DNA from: Rhizoclosmatium globosum
Lineage: Eukaryota > Chytridiomycota > Chytridiomycetes > Chytridiales > Chytriomycetaceae
Direction of reading: 5' to 3'
Length of the DNA: 64,000 bases
Assembly (NCBI GenBank): GCA_002104985.1
Contig: MCGO01000023.1
Span: 372,001 to 436,000 of the forward strand
Part shown: piece by piece, positions 21,955 to 33,202 of the stretch
Layout: each line of letters opens with the position of its first letter
Position numbering within the stretch: the first letter of the stretch is position 1
Position numbers and translations under genes: made by a program
Notes under the pieces: generated by a model
The model's database searches: none
What the model was told of the DNA's origin: nothing
What the model saw: the letters and a program-made list of their open reading frames with translations, nothing else

Positions 21955-24154
21955 CTTTGGGTGGATGGACACCCGTGTACGGAGGGGCAAGAAAAAAAGT
22001 CGTTCACCAGCGAACACCTTTCACACCACCGCACCAACCTCGCTGCACCGCTTCGCCCCACCATCCTGTTGCTTCTACTAGCAATCACGAACCTATTCCG
22101 ATCGAAATCCGGCGGTTCCATGCGTGAAATGGGAGTATTATGGAGTGTCACTGACACACACCGCGCTGTAAGTCCCTTTCCTCTCTCTCCACCCAACTGA
22201 AACCGATCCCGTTTCAGCGCATCAGCTCTTGTTTCAGCCTGCAGCCAGCCACCGGTTTCAGAAGCGTCGACGGAGGCCTATAAGAGGTGAGTTGGTTTTG
22301 GAAAGTACTCTCTCACGAAACTCAATCACGAATGCAGGACGACTCCGACTCAATCTCAAGCTTCAGCGACTCTGAATTCGACTTGACGGCCACGGACATT
22401 GTTCTCCAGGTTCCATTTGCCCCGCCTGTCGTTCAAGTTCCACTCGCTCCAACTACCGCCATCACAACCTTCTCGACTGTAATGACCAAGGCCCAGCTTG
22501 ACCAGCATTGCAAGAATCAAGGCTTGACGTATTCTGGTGGCTCAAAGGACGTCCTGGTGCAGAGCCTCGAACTTCGCAAAGACGAACTGAACGATCGGAT
22601 TCGCCGTACTCAAGATGGACTGGTCCTCTTTGCCTCCGACCCTGGCTCTATTGCGGCGGCATGGTGTCTTCTGTTTGTCCCTCCTCTCCGTATGCGCATC
22701 ACTGCCGAATTGTCGCCATTCACTCTTGTTGCATCGGGTGTTGAGCACTTTGGCCCTAGTCGTACCCACAGTATTTTCGCGACAAAAGTCAAGCTTATGA
22801 TTGCCAACGCTTGGAGCCAGCTTCCTCGCGAGTACCGCCACTTCCAACGTGTTTGTTTGGTGGAATCTGCTTCTCTCAGGCGTCAGCACTTTGGTATTCC
22901 ACCGGGTATTCAAGGGAACTACGATTGCGCGCTTCTTCTTATTGGAGTTTTAGTGGCCGACAAGTTGGCCTATGGTGGACGGCACGATGACGTGGTTGAA
23001 AGTGTCGATCCTTTGAAAATCTCCGCTCTATTCGATTTGGAAGCAACGTCGGCTCAGAAGGTAACGTCAAATGCATTTTATTTCAATATTTCTCTCTTAC
23101 TGGGTTGTTTTACAGGCTGCAATTAAGACCACAAATGATCTTTCCAAAGCCGCTGCTATTCGATTGATCAAGAAGGGGAATGCTGTCCGTCGGGTGGAGT
23201 CGCTGCGTGAAGAAGGTGGTTTGGCGATCGTCGCTGCGTGAAGAAGGTGGTTTGGCGATCGACAATGCTGCCCTCGAAATCCTCAACGTTCATGACGTTT
23301 GCGATGCTATTCTCATGGGATTAGGATGGTTTCAGTTTGCACGAGCTACGTTTGAAGCAAGTGGAAACCCTATTTAGTTATATCTTTTTTATGGTGTTTT
23401 CTTCATTTATTTTGGAGTCGAAGTAAAGTTCATTTCAATGTTGATAAATGTGCACAACGCCAGAATTTGTAACAAGAAACCTTCAAGAGTGAATCTATAT
23501 ACTACGGATCTGTGTTTCTGGATCTGTGTTTCAAGTAAGTGCTTCAGTTGGAAACAGGGGGGGCGAGGAAGGCGGCAAGACGCAGAAACCATTAGCTATT
23601 GTCATTTCCATAAGATTTCCACAGCTTAGAGTAATAAATAGATATAACAATTTGATTCGCGACAATGAACGTTATTTATAGACGACTTCTCGAAAACACG
23701 TTGTCTGTTTTACCCCTATAAGTGAAAACAAAGTCTATTTAAGTATTGAATATATTTATTTTCATTGTACAGGTGCACGTGTTGATGCGTGGTGGTTGTT
23801 TGGTGGGTTGTTTTGGGTTGGTCAGAAAAGTCGTTCGTCACTTTTGAGGGGTTGAGGTGCCTAATTAATCGATTAAGCACCTCATAACTTTTTGCCCTGC
23901 CCCTCAAAGTGATGGACAACTTTTTTGCGAAGGCGTCCGACAGTTGGCTCCAACTCGTCTGTGGCCCTCAATTCTCAAGCCACCGCCATCAAACTTTGCC
24001 AGTTTGGTGGCGACACTCTGGTCGACCGGCAGGTGCGGCGGTTTCAATGATATGTATTGTGTATCGGTCTTTATTGTACATGAGACGTGTCAACCCCCTG
24101 TGTTGGCACCCCCAAAATTTTCCTCCCGTTGTCCATCACCCCCTCCTAATCCCT
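21955..24154 (+). mobile_element. nested 2.2-kb element with a SAP-like protein gene
   Basis: Inserted in the left arm of fold-back element 2 with a possible AATT target duplication. Its ends are weakly inverted (GGGTGGATGGACA near 21960 and TGTCCATCACCCC near 24131). It contains one spliced gene (22332-23377) and AT-rich DNA with a palindromic stretch near 23850-23885. Class unknown. Confidence 0.5.
22332..23377 (+). pseudogene. element-borne SAP-like domain protein, broken by a 31-bp tandem duplication
   Basis: Exon 22332-23060, intron 23061-23115 (ends TTTTACAG), exon 23116 onward. An acidic N-terminus (DSDSISSFSDSEF) is followed by MTKAQLDQHCKNQGLTYSGGSKDVLVQSL, which has the helix-extended loop-helix spacing of a SAP DNA-binding motif. 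The rest (residues 100-240) is unfamiliar. A perfect 31-bp direct repeat at 23199-23229 and 23230-23260 shifts the frame and causes a stop at 23241; without one copy the frame runs to 23377 (FARATFEASGNPI). I do not know the protein's function; a role in its element's mobility is only a guess. Confidence 0.55.
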
Positions 24155-26403
24155 AATTAGAAAATCGAACCACCACTGCCCCGCATCCACCGCCTTTTCT
24201 CACGATCGGCCCCATCGATTTCCACCAAACTTGGCACAGACATAGTTAAGTACAATTTATTATGAACCTCAAATTTTGACGTCAAAGCGATGGGCCGATT
24301 TCCTGCAAATCGACTCTTGCTGATGCCACTTACCAAGGACAGAGCTATAAACTCCTTCCCATATCTGCCACGTTATCTACTAACATTAAAACAACTAAAA
24401 TAGTGGATTTCGTAGTCTATCATGCCTGAAGAACAATTTTATTTGAGAACACTGTTTCAAGCTAAATAGTTACAGAAAGATTCATAAGTTCATCTCTTTA
24501 TTATATATTTGAATAAACTAGGCCAAATGGCCATGATGTTCTTCGTTTTTCATTGTTTTGTATAGAGAACAGCACTGTTCAAAGTGGCCAGCTGTAAAGT
24601 CCTAAAGTGACAAAATCAGTAGTTTCAACAATAATTATACTAAATATATGGAGTCTGAGGGCAGGTGATAGATTTTGGCTCTGTTCTTGGTAAGTTGGAT
24701 CAGTAAGGGTCGATTTATGGGATATCCGCCCATCGCTTTGACGTCAAAATTTGAGGTTCATAATAAATTGTACTTAGCTATGTCTGTGCCAAGTTTGGTG
24801 GAAATCGATGGGGCCGATCGTGAGAAAAGGCGGTGGATGCGGGGCAGTGGTGGTTCGATTTTCTAATTGATTTCGGACCAGCCTCTCCTCCGGAGAAAAA
24901 CGAAAGAGGAGAGGCTGGATTCGAGCCTACCGAAACTACCGAAACTACCGAAACTACTGAAACTACTGAAACTACTGAAACCACTGAAATTATCGCCACC
25001 TCTGACGCTACGACCATCCATATCCCAACAACTAAGGAAATTCCTGTCTCCATCCCAGTCACTGCGACCTCTAACCCCACAAGATCGATTTCATCTTATC
25101 CTCCATCCGCATCTCAGTCATCCTCGACGGCTCCACCTGCGGACCTCCAAGACATCGCTAACGGCGAAATTCCAGTCTTGAAGCCTCTTGATCCAGTCTC
25201 AAACAGCACTACTGCCGCAATCACAAATGTTCTTGTTGCCTTGGTTTCTTCATCGTTGAATGCTACTGTGTTGGGAGCTTCTTTGAAGCAAACGACCACG
25301 TCGCTTTTACCAGGAAAGGCTGTCAAGGCCGCGGGAGCTCCGATTTCAAGTGCTGGTACTGCTGGAATCAATCAAATTGTTTTGGTGATTATTTCTGAGG
25401 CTTTCCAGGTAATAACTCCTTTTTCCGTAAAATGAACTAATAGAGCTCTCCACACAGATTAGCAAGCCTGAAAATTCTGCAATCAAGACGTACAACAACG
25501 CCTCATCTTCTATTGTCAAGGTTGACAGTGTTCAAACTGGATTCGCTCTTACTTACACGTTACCAAACTTTATTACAAGCGAGTGGTTCGTGTTTACGTA
25601 CGAGCCAGAGGATAAGACCATTACGTTGTTGGTAAACAGAGACCATGAAGTTCTTTTGAATGCAAGATTTTCTGCTTTCCTCTTGGTAAAAAGAGAGGTT
25701 CTAATGATCTTACTATCATCAACGGTGCGATTCCAATTCAAAATGATGGAGTAGCTACAACTGTATCTACTCGTGATTTGACTATTGTGTCAACTGCTTC
25801 CACTGCTTCCATGACTTTCGCAGCTTCAACTGCCTCAACTGTTAAAGCTACCTCCAGCATCTCTTCCAATACTGTAGCTCCAGTCGCGAGTGGCGCCTCT
25901 GCAACTTCTAGTTCCACTCAGGCTGTTAACACTTTGGCAACCTCGTCTCCCATCCCTGTTGCGTATTACGCGCCAAACGCTGGTGCTACTAAACTCAGCA
26001 CCGAATCCAAGAACTTGTACGCCTCTGGAGCGATCACTCACAGTATCTCTTTGATTTTGGTTGCCTTCACTGTCACTACCCTTTTCGCTTAACAGCTTGA
26101 ATAGGTATTGAAACAAAGACTTTATCTTTTTCTCCCAATTTCTTTTTGAAGTACCACAGAATAAACATTGAATCAGTTATCCACCATAAGAATTAACGTA
26201 TGAATCCGAGTGAAAATGATTTGTACCACGACCCTAACAAAACATGTTCCTGTTATTATTAATCCAATGGATGGTGAGTAGCAGTAAGGGATTTTCTGAT
26301 GGGTTTTTGAGGAGAATTGTCAGGAGTGTCCGAGACTCACCAACAAAACCACCTCCAACTCCCGCACCTTATCAACCCAAAAGACCCGATTCCGACCCCG
26401 ATC

Positions 26404-28604
26404 ATGCTCTCCTCAAAGCCCTCTCCAACTCCGAAGCCTGCACCCAAAGCCGCACCAGCCAAATCAGTTCCGAAGCCCAAACCCGCCGCAGCAGTGGCAG
26501 CACCCCTTAAACCATCAACCGCCACCGCGCCACCGCCCCGAGCCTCCACCTCTGCCGCCTCCTCGTCCTCTTCATCGTCGTCAACGTCGACATCGTCAAT
26601 CAAACAGCTGCACAAGTCTTCCCGCCTCGCAACTGTCGCGTCGCTGCAGCAAAAGAAACAGAACCTGTTGACAAACACCGGACTTGCGATCCACAGCGAA
26701 GATGTCGGCGCTGTGTCTGTTGGTGAACTGCTGGAAAAGTCGCGGAGAGGTTCGCAGTGGCCGGGGCTTGGAGATGTGGTGGTGGGATGAAGGGGAACTC
26801 TGGTAAGGATGAAAGGGAGGTGGTGAAGGAGGAAGGAACTGAGTGCGGTTGTATCGGTATCGTTTCTGTGGCGGCTGAAGGATCTGGTGCGTGTTTGACT
26901 CTGCACGCGCGTTGTGATACTGAATGAGTACCCGTAAATTGGCAGATAAGAACAAGTACACCCCGTCGGAATTAAGGATTCTCTCACTGCACCAGTTCTT
27001 CAGTGAATCCGTCGCTCGGTTCTCCAATAGTGTAGCAAAATCTGAATCATTAGAAGCTGGGAATCAAACTCTAGCGTCAGTGTATGCGTACGGTCGGTAT
27101 TAAGTCTAGAAACTGTTTGTCTGACATTCTTGTGAAATAGAATACGGCCTCTACTTCCCAAGAACGCGCACAAGGCTTGTACATGTCGACGACAACGTCT
27201 CAACCGTCAACGCTTCACCTTCATTCGATTGGAACGACTCTTGATGGATCTTCTTCAGTACTGAAATCAAAGTCGTTTGCGGTCGATTACGTATTTGATG
27301 AAATGAGTTCGTCAGAAGCTGTGTACACCCAAGGTGGGGTTCGGAGTATGCTTGAATCCGTAGTTTCAGACGGCGGATGGGCTGCGTTGTCGCGTATGGC
27401 CAGACTGGGTATTTATTTATCCTAAGCTGTGATAACCGTCAATTAACATCAGCGCAGGAGTGGTAAAACGTTCACAATGACTGCGATCGAGACTTTGGTT
27501 GCCCGCGACTTGTTTTCAATAGCTTCAAGACAAACACATCAAAACTTGAGATACACGTTTGTTTCTTTGAGATATTTGGGAATCGAGTGAGAGGTACATC
27601 TTTAGATACAAACATGTCGCCCATCTTAACCGTTACAATAGATCTGCTTGCATTCCCTAATGATCTCATGATTCTCGAAGACGTGTTTGGAAAAGTCCAA
27701 GTGAAAGGAGTACTTGAAGTTCACGTCAGAACCGCCGAAGAAGTGTTGGCTGTAATTGAGCGTGGAGCAGTTGAGTACCCAAGTTTTAAAAAGTCATCTG
27801 TAAACTTACCGCTTTCACCCCTAGGCCACCGTCGAACTGAAGGAACCTCCAAAAACGCAACCAGCAGTCGAAGTCACGCCATCTGTCGAATCCGCGTCAA
27901 AAACCTTTCGCGACCCGAGGCTGAAGACGGGGTTCTTCATTTACTTGATCTTGCGGGAAGTGAATCGAGTGCAGACACGCGATGGCACAACAAAGAGCGT
28001 GTATTGGAGAGTGTTGGGATTAACAAAAGTTTGGCGATTCTGAAAGAATGTATTCAGAAGCGAGCGGCTGTGGATGATGTTGGTACAAGTGGTGTGAGGC
28101 AACATATTCATGTTCCTTATCGAAGTTCAAAGTTGACTATGTTGCTGAAAGATGCCTTTGAAGTGGCGAGTGGGAGGGCGTGTAGAACTGTCGTGATTGC
28201 TATGGTGAATCCGAGGTGAGACTTTGTTGTCTGTTTCATCAACAGTTCTGAATATTGTGGGTAGCATATTAGATACTCCTCAATCTCTGTCAACACTGCG
28301 ATATGTCGCTCCACTAAAAATGATGAAGCAAGGATCTAAACACATGACGGATCCGAATGATCCGCGAGAATGGACGAATACCGAACTCTGTGCTAGAGTT
28401 TCCGCATTGCATAGATCTATTGACACGAATATTCTATGTCCATATGAATCGGGAAAACAAATATTACGGCTGTCGGAAGCAGAGTTTATTGAGCGATGCA
28501 CTAATAGTCCTGGAGTCACAGTGAAAGCAGCCAAGGACTTCTATGATAAGATTTGGGGGCTTGCGATTGATGCTCGAAGTAAACGAAATAAAAAAGATTG
28601 TTGA
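26404..28604 (+). CDS. kinesin motor protein, kinesin-13/KIF24-like (several indels)
   Basis: A Pro/Ala/Ser-rich N-terminus from 26404 precedes a motor domain. Visible motifs: VSVCVR, FAVDYVFDE, the P-loop (AYGQTG split by an intron, then SGKTFTM near 27466-27486), switch I region SKNATSSRSHAICRI, switch II LLDLAGSE and YRSSKLTMLLKDAF. A 3' exon after 28217-28262 adds TPQSLSTLRYVAPL and ends at 28604. At least two single-base frame breaks are needed (near 27170 and near 27375), so the exact exon map is unsure. The switch motifs and layout fit microtubule-depolymerising kinesins, some linked to cilia, which would suit a zoosporic fungus. An internal kinesin class call remains tentative. Confidence 0.75.
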
Positions 28605-28939
28605 TTTTGAACATTTGTTGTTATTCGGATTATTGGTGAACCGATAATTAAACTGACAGTGTCGGCCACCCTTGTATAAAAAAGACTTAACCAACCGTAA
28701 AAATGTGTGAACTTGACATACGAAATATCAGTATCCAAGAAGTTCTCTGGAAAGTTACGTTACAACTGGTAATCAAATCTCAAACTTAATCATCACCTCA
28801 ACAATTATCACAAACTTAATCAAACATCCATTCAGCAGTAACGAAAATGAATTGAAATCCAGAATTGGATCAAATTTGATTTGAATCTGAGGTTCCAGAT
28901 AGGATTCATTTTTCAACAATGAAACAGATGTAAGCAGCC

Positions 28940-29219
28940 TTCACCAACTGAAGCCATCATCAGAAACCTCACCAGAACCGTCGAGACTTTACATTTGGAA
29001 CGTTTCGAGTGGTGGAAGGTTACAAGGGTTCAATTTACTCTCTTTGACAAGTTGACTGAAAAGGAGTTATTGCAAACTAAACTTCTGAACGAATACTTTA
29101 TTGAAAATAATGACACCCAATTGGCTGAGCTAATGATCTCAAAGCGGAAAATGCTCACACTTGGAATCAACTTAATTATTATGCTGAACATTGTGACCGT
29201 TTCAACGAGCTTGAGGTAA
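28940..29219 (+). pseudogene. partial duplicate of the coiled-coil gene at 29.3 kb
   Basis: The stretch GAAGCCATCATCAGAAACC ... LERFEWWKVTRVQ repeats the segment near 29505-29620 (LERFERWKVARVQ). It is short, ends in a stop and lacks the other exons. Confidence 0.5.
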
Positions 29220-29322
29220 ACTGACTTACAAGGACCTCAAAACCATTAACATTCTTATTTATTTTAGAATAATTTCAATACACTTGTGAAAGAGCACAAG
29301 AGGCAGCCACTGTTGTGGGAGG

Positions 29323-30194
29323 AAAATTTCGAACGTCGCAAACAACTGACTTCAACTGTCACCAAACTCTACAAAGAACAAAAATGAGCTAGAGAAAATA
29401 AGATTCGAATCAGAAATTCCGGATAAGATTCGATGTTTAAGAGCTAGAATTCAGGAATTCGAAGGCAGAGAAGCAGAGTTCACCACCCTTCACCGAATTG
29501 AAATGGAGGCTACCCGAGCAATCATCACAAAACTCACCAAAACAATTGATAACCTAACTCTGGAACGCTTCGAGCGGTGGAAGGTGGCAAGAGTCCAATC
29601 TGTTCTTGTTAACAAATTGACCCTTGACACCAAAACCCACACTGAAGCCATGGAAACAATTCAGGCGCAATTTATTGAAACTACTGAAAAAGTAATGAAA
29701 TTAGAGCAGCGTGCTATCATTCAAGGCGCTCTATCTGCGAGGAAAGTGTCGGAGCTCCAGGCCTTAGTAAATCAAAAAAACCACTGCATAGATGTTGTTC
29801 ACAAACAGCTCAGAGCATGGGAGTCATTAAACCTCAAACAAGGACAGACGCTCAAGCCTGACTGCATCAGAGTTGCAGCTCAAAGAAAGGAACGGTAACA
29901 AAGAATTCAAATTTTATTGTTGTGTCCTATATATGTTCATATGCTTTTTTTAGTTGTGCATCGAAAAAGCGGGAGAAGGCTCTTCGAAACCATTTTAACA
30001 TGAAACTCTTGGCTATGACTACTTCCAGTGCCCAAGCTGAGAAGGAAAAAATGAAAGAGGCAAAGAAACTCAACAAACTCATGCAGCAAAGAGCTATTTC
30101 TGAAAAGAAAAACGTGGCTCTCGAATCCAAAATCAAAACGCTTGAATTTGAAATTGAGGCGTTCCCTTTTCTCTTTCTTTGTGATTGCAAATGA
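29323..30194 (+). CDS. coiled-coil protein, unknown function
   Basis: A Lys/Glu/Gln-rich product with heptad spacing. One exon to about 29895, a GTAACA...TTTTTTTAG intron of about 57 nt, then CASKKREKALRNHFNMKLLAM and on to the stop at 30194. A run of five A at 29380-29384 appears one base short; adding it joins LWEENFERRKQLTSTV to NELEKIRFESEIPDK. The true start is not clear. No family recognised. It resembles the other coiled-coil gene of the window only in composition. Confidence 0.45.
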
Positions 30195-30436
30195 ACACAG
30201 ACCTTTATCTCACTTCGTTTTATAACTTTCATTGCAATTTGATTATCAATAAGATTGAAAAGGCAGGGTAATTAAATGATGCGATGACTACATCAAGAAT
30301 TCTTTTTTTTAATTGTGACGCGAACATCGTGGAATTCCTCTTGTTAGACGTTGTAATGGTGCATTAATCAACTTACTAAACACACCATTTGCATGATTAC
30401 TTTATTTCAAGTCCAAAAAAACAATAATTAAATTCA
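30195..30436. other. intergenic, 3' ends of two convergent genes
   Basis: AT-rich spacer without a gene. It must hold the terminators of the coiled-coil gene and the membrane-protein gene. Confidence 0.35.
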
Positions 30437-31197
30437 TCAGTAAGGAGACGCGCCCTTCTTGTCGGTCTCTGTTGTGGCAGCAGAATCATCCTTTTTGGCA
30501 ATGGCAGCAACAGACTTTTTGGCAGGAGCACGAACAAAACCCCAAGTGTAAGTAGCAGCCACAGTGACACCCAGACCAATGACGTTGAATGCAGACAAGT
30601 AACCAGAAGTGGTAACTTCATGCCACACATAGATCAAGTACTGAGTGGCCTTTGTGTAGCCAAGGGCCCGGTGAATCAAACGACGTTCAGCAAGCGAGTC
30701 AGTACGCAATCCAGAGACAGCCAAGTAAGCAATGAGGGCGTCGGTGGCAGTTGAGTATTGGACTTGGAAGAGGGCCGAGGCAACAAGGGCAGCCAATGTA
30801 TCCAAGTTTTCCTTCGCCACAGCAATTCTGTCAATATTTGGCGTTGAGGAAGTCGCCAGGTTTCCAACTGCAGCCGCATAGGGCGAATAAGAAGAAGAAG
30901 AGGAGGAGAAGGTTGAGAAGGAGAAGGAGAAGAAAGAGGACTTCGTTCGGCTGATTCGACTTCCTTCATCGCCGATGCAAAGAGAGTTTGGAGGGAACCG
31001 CCGCCGTTTCGTTCGATTCTTGTTTGCATAATCTCAAAGGGGGCAATGGCATTCGCAAGGCCGACACCAGTGTGCACAAATGCGTGGTAGCCGAGCCAGC
31101 CGCGTTCAAGCCAGCTGATGCTATTAGAGGTAGTACTTGCAGTAGTAGTACTGGTGGTAGTACTCGTAGTAGTAGTAGAAGGTGTAGGTGTAGACAT
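30437..31197 (-). CDS. small membrane protein, unknown family
   Basis: From ATG 31197 a Ser/Thr-rich leader leads to WLERGWLGYHAFVHTGVGLANAIAPFEIM. After about 30945 the frame changes; a pyrimidine-rich intron (GTCCTCTTTC ... GGCTGCAG) would keep phase but has a weak donor. The second part holds hydrophobic stretches (LAALVASALFQVQ; YLSAFNVIGLGVTVAATYTWGFV) and a Lys/Ala-rich tail ending GASPY. Perhaps two or three helices, possibly organellar. Divergent from the KH gene 186 bp away. Not recognised. Confidence 0.5.
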
Positions 31198-31383
31198 GAT
31201 GTGAATGTGATCGGTGCTTCAGATCTGCGCTTTTTCTCTTGCACAAACTCTTCCTCAAAACCAGTCCCAACCAACTCGTTCCTTTTGCCTTCCACCACCC
31301 CTTTCGAAAGCAACCAACCAACCAACCAACCAACCATCCCAGCCACCTTTCAATCAAATCAAAACAATCAATCAAATCAAATC
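31198..31383. promoter_or_regulatory. divergent promoter region with (CAAC)n repeat
   Basis: 186 bp between the start codons of the small membrane protein and the KH protein. Contains a run of AACC units at about 31311-31338 and CAATCAAAT repeats immediately upstream of the KH start. Confidence 0.4.
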
Positions 31384-32822
31384 ATGACCGCCACCGCCTC
31401 CGACCTCGCCCGTCTCACCGGTCTCTCACTCAACCCAGACACGCCAGTCAACCAGGACCCGTCCTCGACTGGCGCTGGTGCTGCTGCTGCTTCTCCCTCA
31501 ACTGAGCCGCTTGTTACCCTCAGGGCCCTGGTCTCGACGAAGGAGGCTGGTGTTATTATTGGCTCAGGCGGGAAGAATGTCGCAGAGATTAGAGACTCAA
31601 CTGGTGTCAAAGCTGGTGTCTCTAAGGTTGTTCAAGGTGTCCATGAACGTGTCTTGACTATCTCGGGTGACTTTGTTTCTGTTGCTAAGGTGGGAAAAAT
31701 GAGACTATGACTGAACGAAGAACGAGTGAAGCAATGTGGAACGTGTGGGCGGGAACAACTGAAAGAAGTTACTGAAGAACAAAGGAAATTTGTGGTTGCG
31801 TGGGAACACTTCAAAATGGAATAGTGAGCAGACGAGTCTAGTGAGCGAGACAACCCTTCGCGGAGCGAACCGAAATCCACTCATCTCCAAGCACTTATAT
31901 TGAGCGAGGAAGAGTGGAAATATACGTCTTGCTTATGTGCACAGCGGACTCAGTTTTGCCACCTAAACAACCAAGCATACTAACAACAACAACCAATCCA
32001 CAGGCCTTTGCCATGATTGCCCAGCTCCTCATTGACGCTCCCCAGTCCACCTCCCAACAAACTCAGTTCCCAGACTGTGCCACACTTCGCATTCTTGTCT
32101 CTCACCACTTGATTGGTTCTGTTATCGGTAAAGCCGGTGCCAAGATTAAGCAGATCCAGGAAGACTCGGGTGCTAAGCTCGTTATTTCCAAGGAGATGCT
32201 TCCACAGTCTACTGAGCGTGTCATTGATGTCCTTGGTCTCGTCAAGTCCATGTGAGTATACTTTGATATTCGAGAACATATTTGATCGAGCCCTAATATC
32301 CCTAATAGTGAAGTTGCCATCTTCAACATTGCTCAGTGCATCTTCAACGACGGAAAGCCAGTCGCTGGTGTGATTGCATACGTTCCACAAGCTCGCACCA
32401 CCCAAAACGGAAACTTCCAGCGTACCGGCCGTTTCGACTCTGAAAACGACAACAACAACCGCGAAGTTTCCAACCCCAAGCGTGCTCGTTCTGGAGACCG
32501 TAACAGGAACAACAACAACTCCACCTCATCCACTGCCAATGCCATCACCGACGAGCCACAGCAGACCCAAACCTTGACTGTCCCAAGTGACATGGTTGGA
32601 TGCATTATCGGAAAGGGTGGATCCTTCATTGCCAACATTCGTCGCCAGTCCAACGCCAAGCTCCGTATCTCTGAGTTGGAGGAAGGAACTGGATCTAACG
32701 AGCGTGTTGTTACTATCGTTGGATCTGCCGGTGCCATCGCCAAGGCTCTTCAGTTGATTTACGAGCAGTTGGAGGCTGAAAAGACCAGAAGACTCCAGAT
32801 GGACAAGAGACACGACGACTAA
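31384..32822 (+). CDS. triple KH-domain RNA-binding protein (PCBP/hnRNP K, yeast Hek2 type)
   Basis: Exons 31384-31689, 32004-32251 and 32309-32822 give 355 residues with intact frame. Three KH domains with GXXG loops are visible: GSGG (AGVIIGSGGKNVAEI), GKAG (IGSVIGKAGAKIKQI) and GKGG (VGCIIGKGGSFIANI). Between KH2 and KH3 lies an Asn/Arg-rich linker with a KRARSGDR basic stretch. This is the layout of poly(C)-binding proteins and fungal Hek2/Rnc1, which bind mRNAs and control their stability, location or translation. Intron 1 (314 nt) is one of the unusually long, sequence-sharing introns. Start chosen as the first ATG after the divergent promoter. Confidence 0.92.
31690..32003 (+). repeat. 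314-nt intron with introner-like repeated sequence
   Basis: Carries GACTGAACGA, GAACGAGTGAAGCAATGT, ACTGAAGAAC, GGTTGCGTG and AGTGAGCGAGA in the same order as similar words in the nitrilase intron 19186-19603. The next intron of the gene is 57 nt. Confidence 0.6.
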
Positions 32823-33202
32823 ATTATCCTCAGTCAGTGTCTCTTTTGTTCTTCTCGCTCCTCCTGTTTTCTTACCCCTACTTTGATTTTGTTTTGCTAT
32901 TATCACCCAGCTCCAGTTTCAACATCTTTTACTTCCACAATGCTTTTCTCCTCCCCTACACTTGAGCATTGTGTTGACTTGTATTTCGTTTCCCTTCTCC
33001 CCCTTTGCTTCCCACAACACCTTTTTTTTCAACTCCTGTTTTGTCTTTATTGTACAGCTTATTGTAATAAAATGATACGGGTTCTGAAGAAGCTTGCTTT
33101 GACGGTTAAATTCAATAAAGCCCGGGTACTTTCCTTCGGGGACTTTTGGATGTTGGGTTGGTTTGGGGTTTTTGCTTTTTTGCAGTCCATCATTTTCTCA
33201 CC

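Larger units (their letters stand above)
21878..24927. mobile_element. fold-back element 2 carrying a nested 2.2-kb insertion
   Basis: The ends match element 1 (GGCTCGGTGCCAGCC at 21878; GGCTGGATTCGAGCC at 24927) and TA lies outside both. The left arm is broken after CAATT at about 21954 and resumes with AATTAGAAAATCG at 24155; in element 1 these two parts are contiguous. The pieces 24155-24290 and 24721-24880 form the rest of the inverted arms. The stretch between is therefore a separate element inserted into the left arm. Confidence 0.72.
20212..26092 (+). pseudogene. secreted Cys-rich surface-protein gene split by nested repeats
   Basis: Exons 20212-20287, 20337-20728, 20788-20884 and 20932 onward encode a signal peptide (FHLVVIAIAAQVVTG), a Cys-rich domain of about 165 residues and then a Thr-Glu-Thr repeat. 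At 20970 the repeat is interrupted by two mobile elements. The same repeat resumes at 24928 and leads into a Ser/Thr-rich domain, further introns (about 25409-25457 and 25631-25667) and a C-terminal hydrophobic tail (ITHSISLILVAFTVTTLFA) like a GPI signal, stop at 26092. Both halves are well preserved, so the insertion looks recent. As it stands translation would stop soon inside the first element. Confidence 0.72.

Noticed and set aside
26337..26987. 216-codon minus-strand frame opposite the kinesin N-terminus
   Set aside because: Low-complexity antisense of the Pro/Ala/Ser-rich leader.
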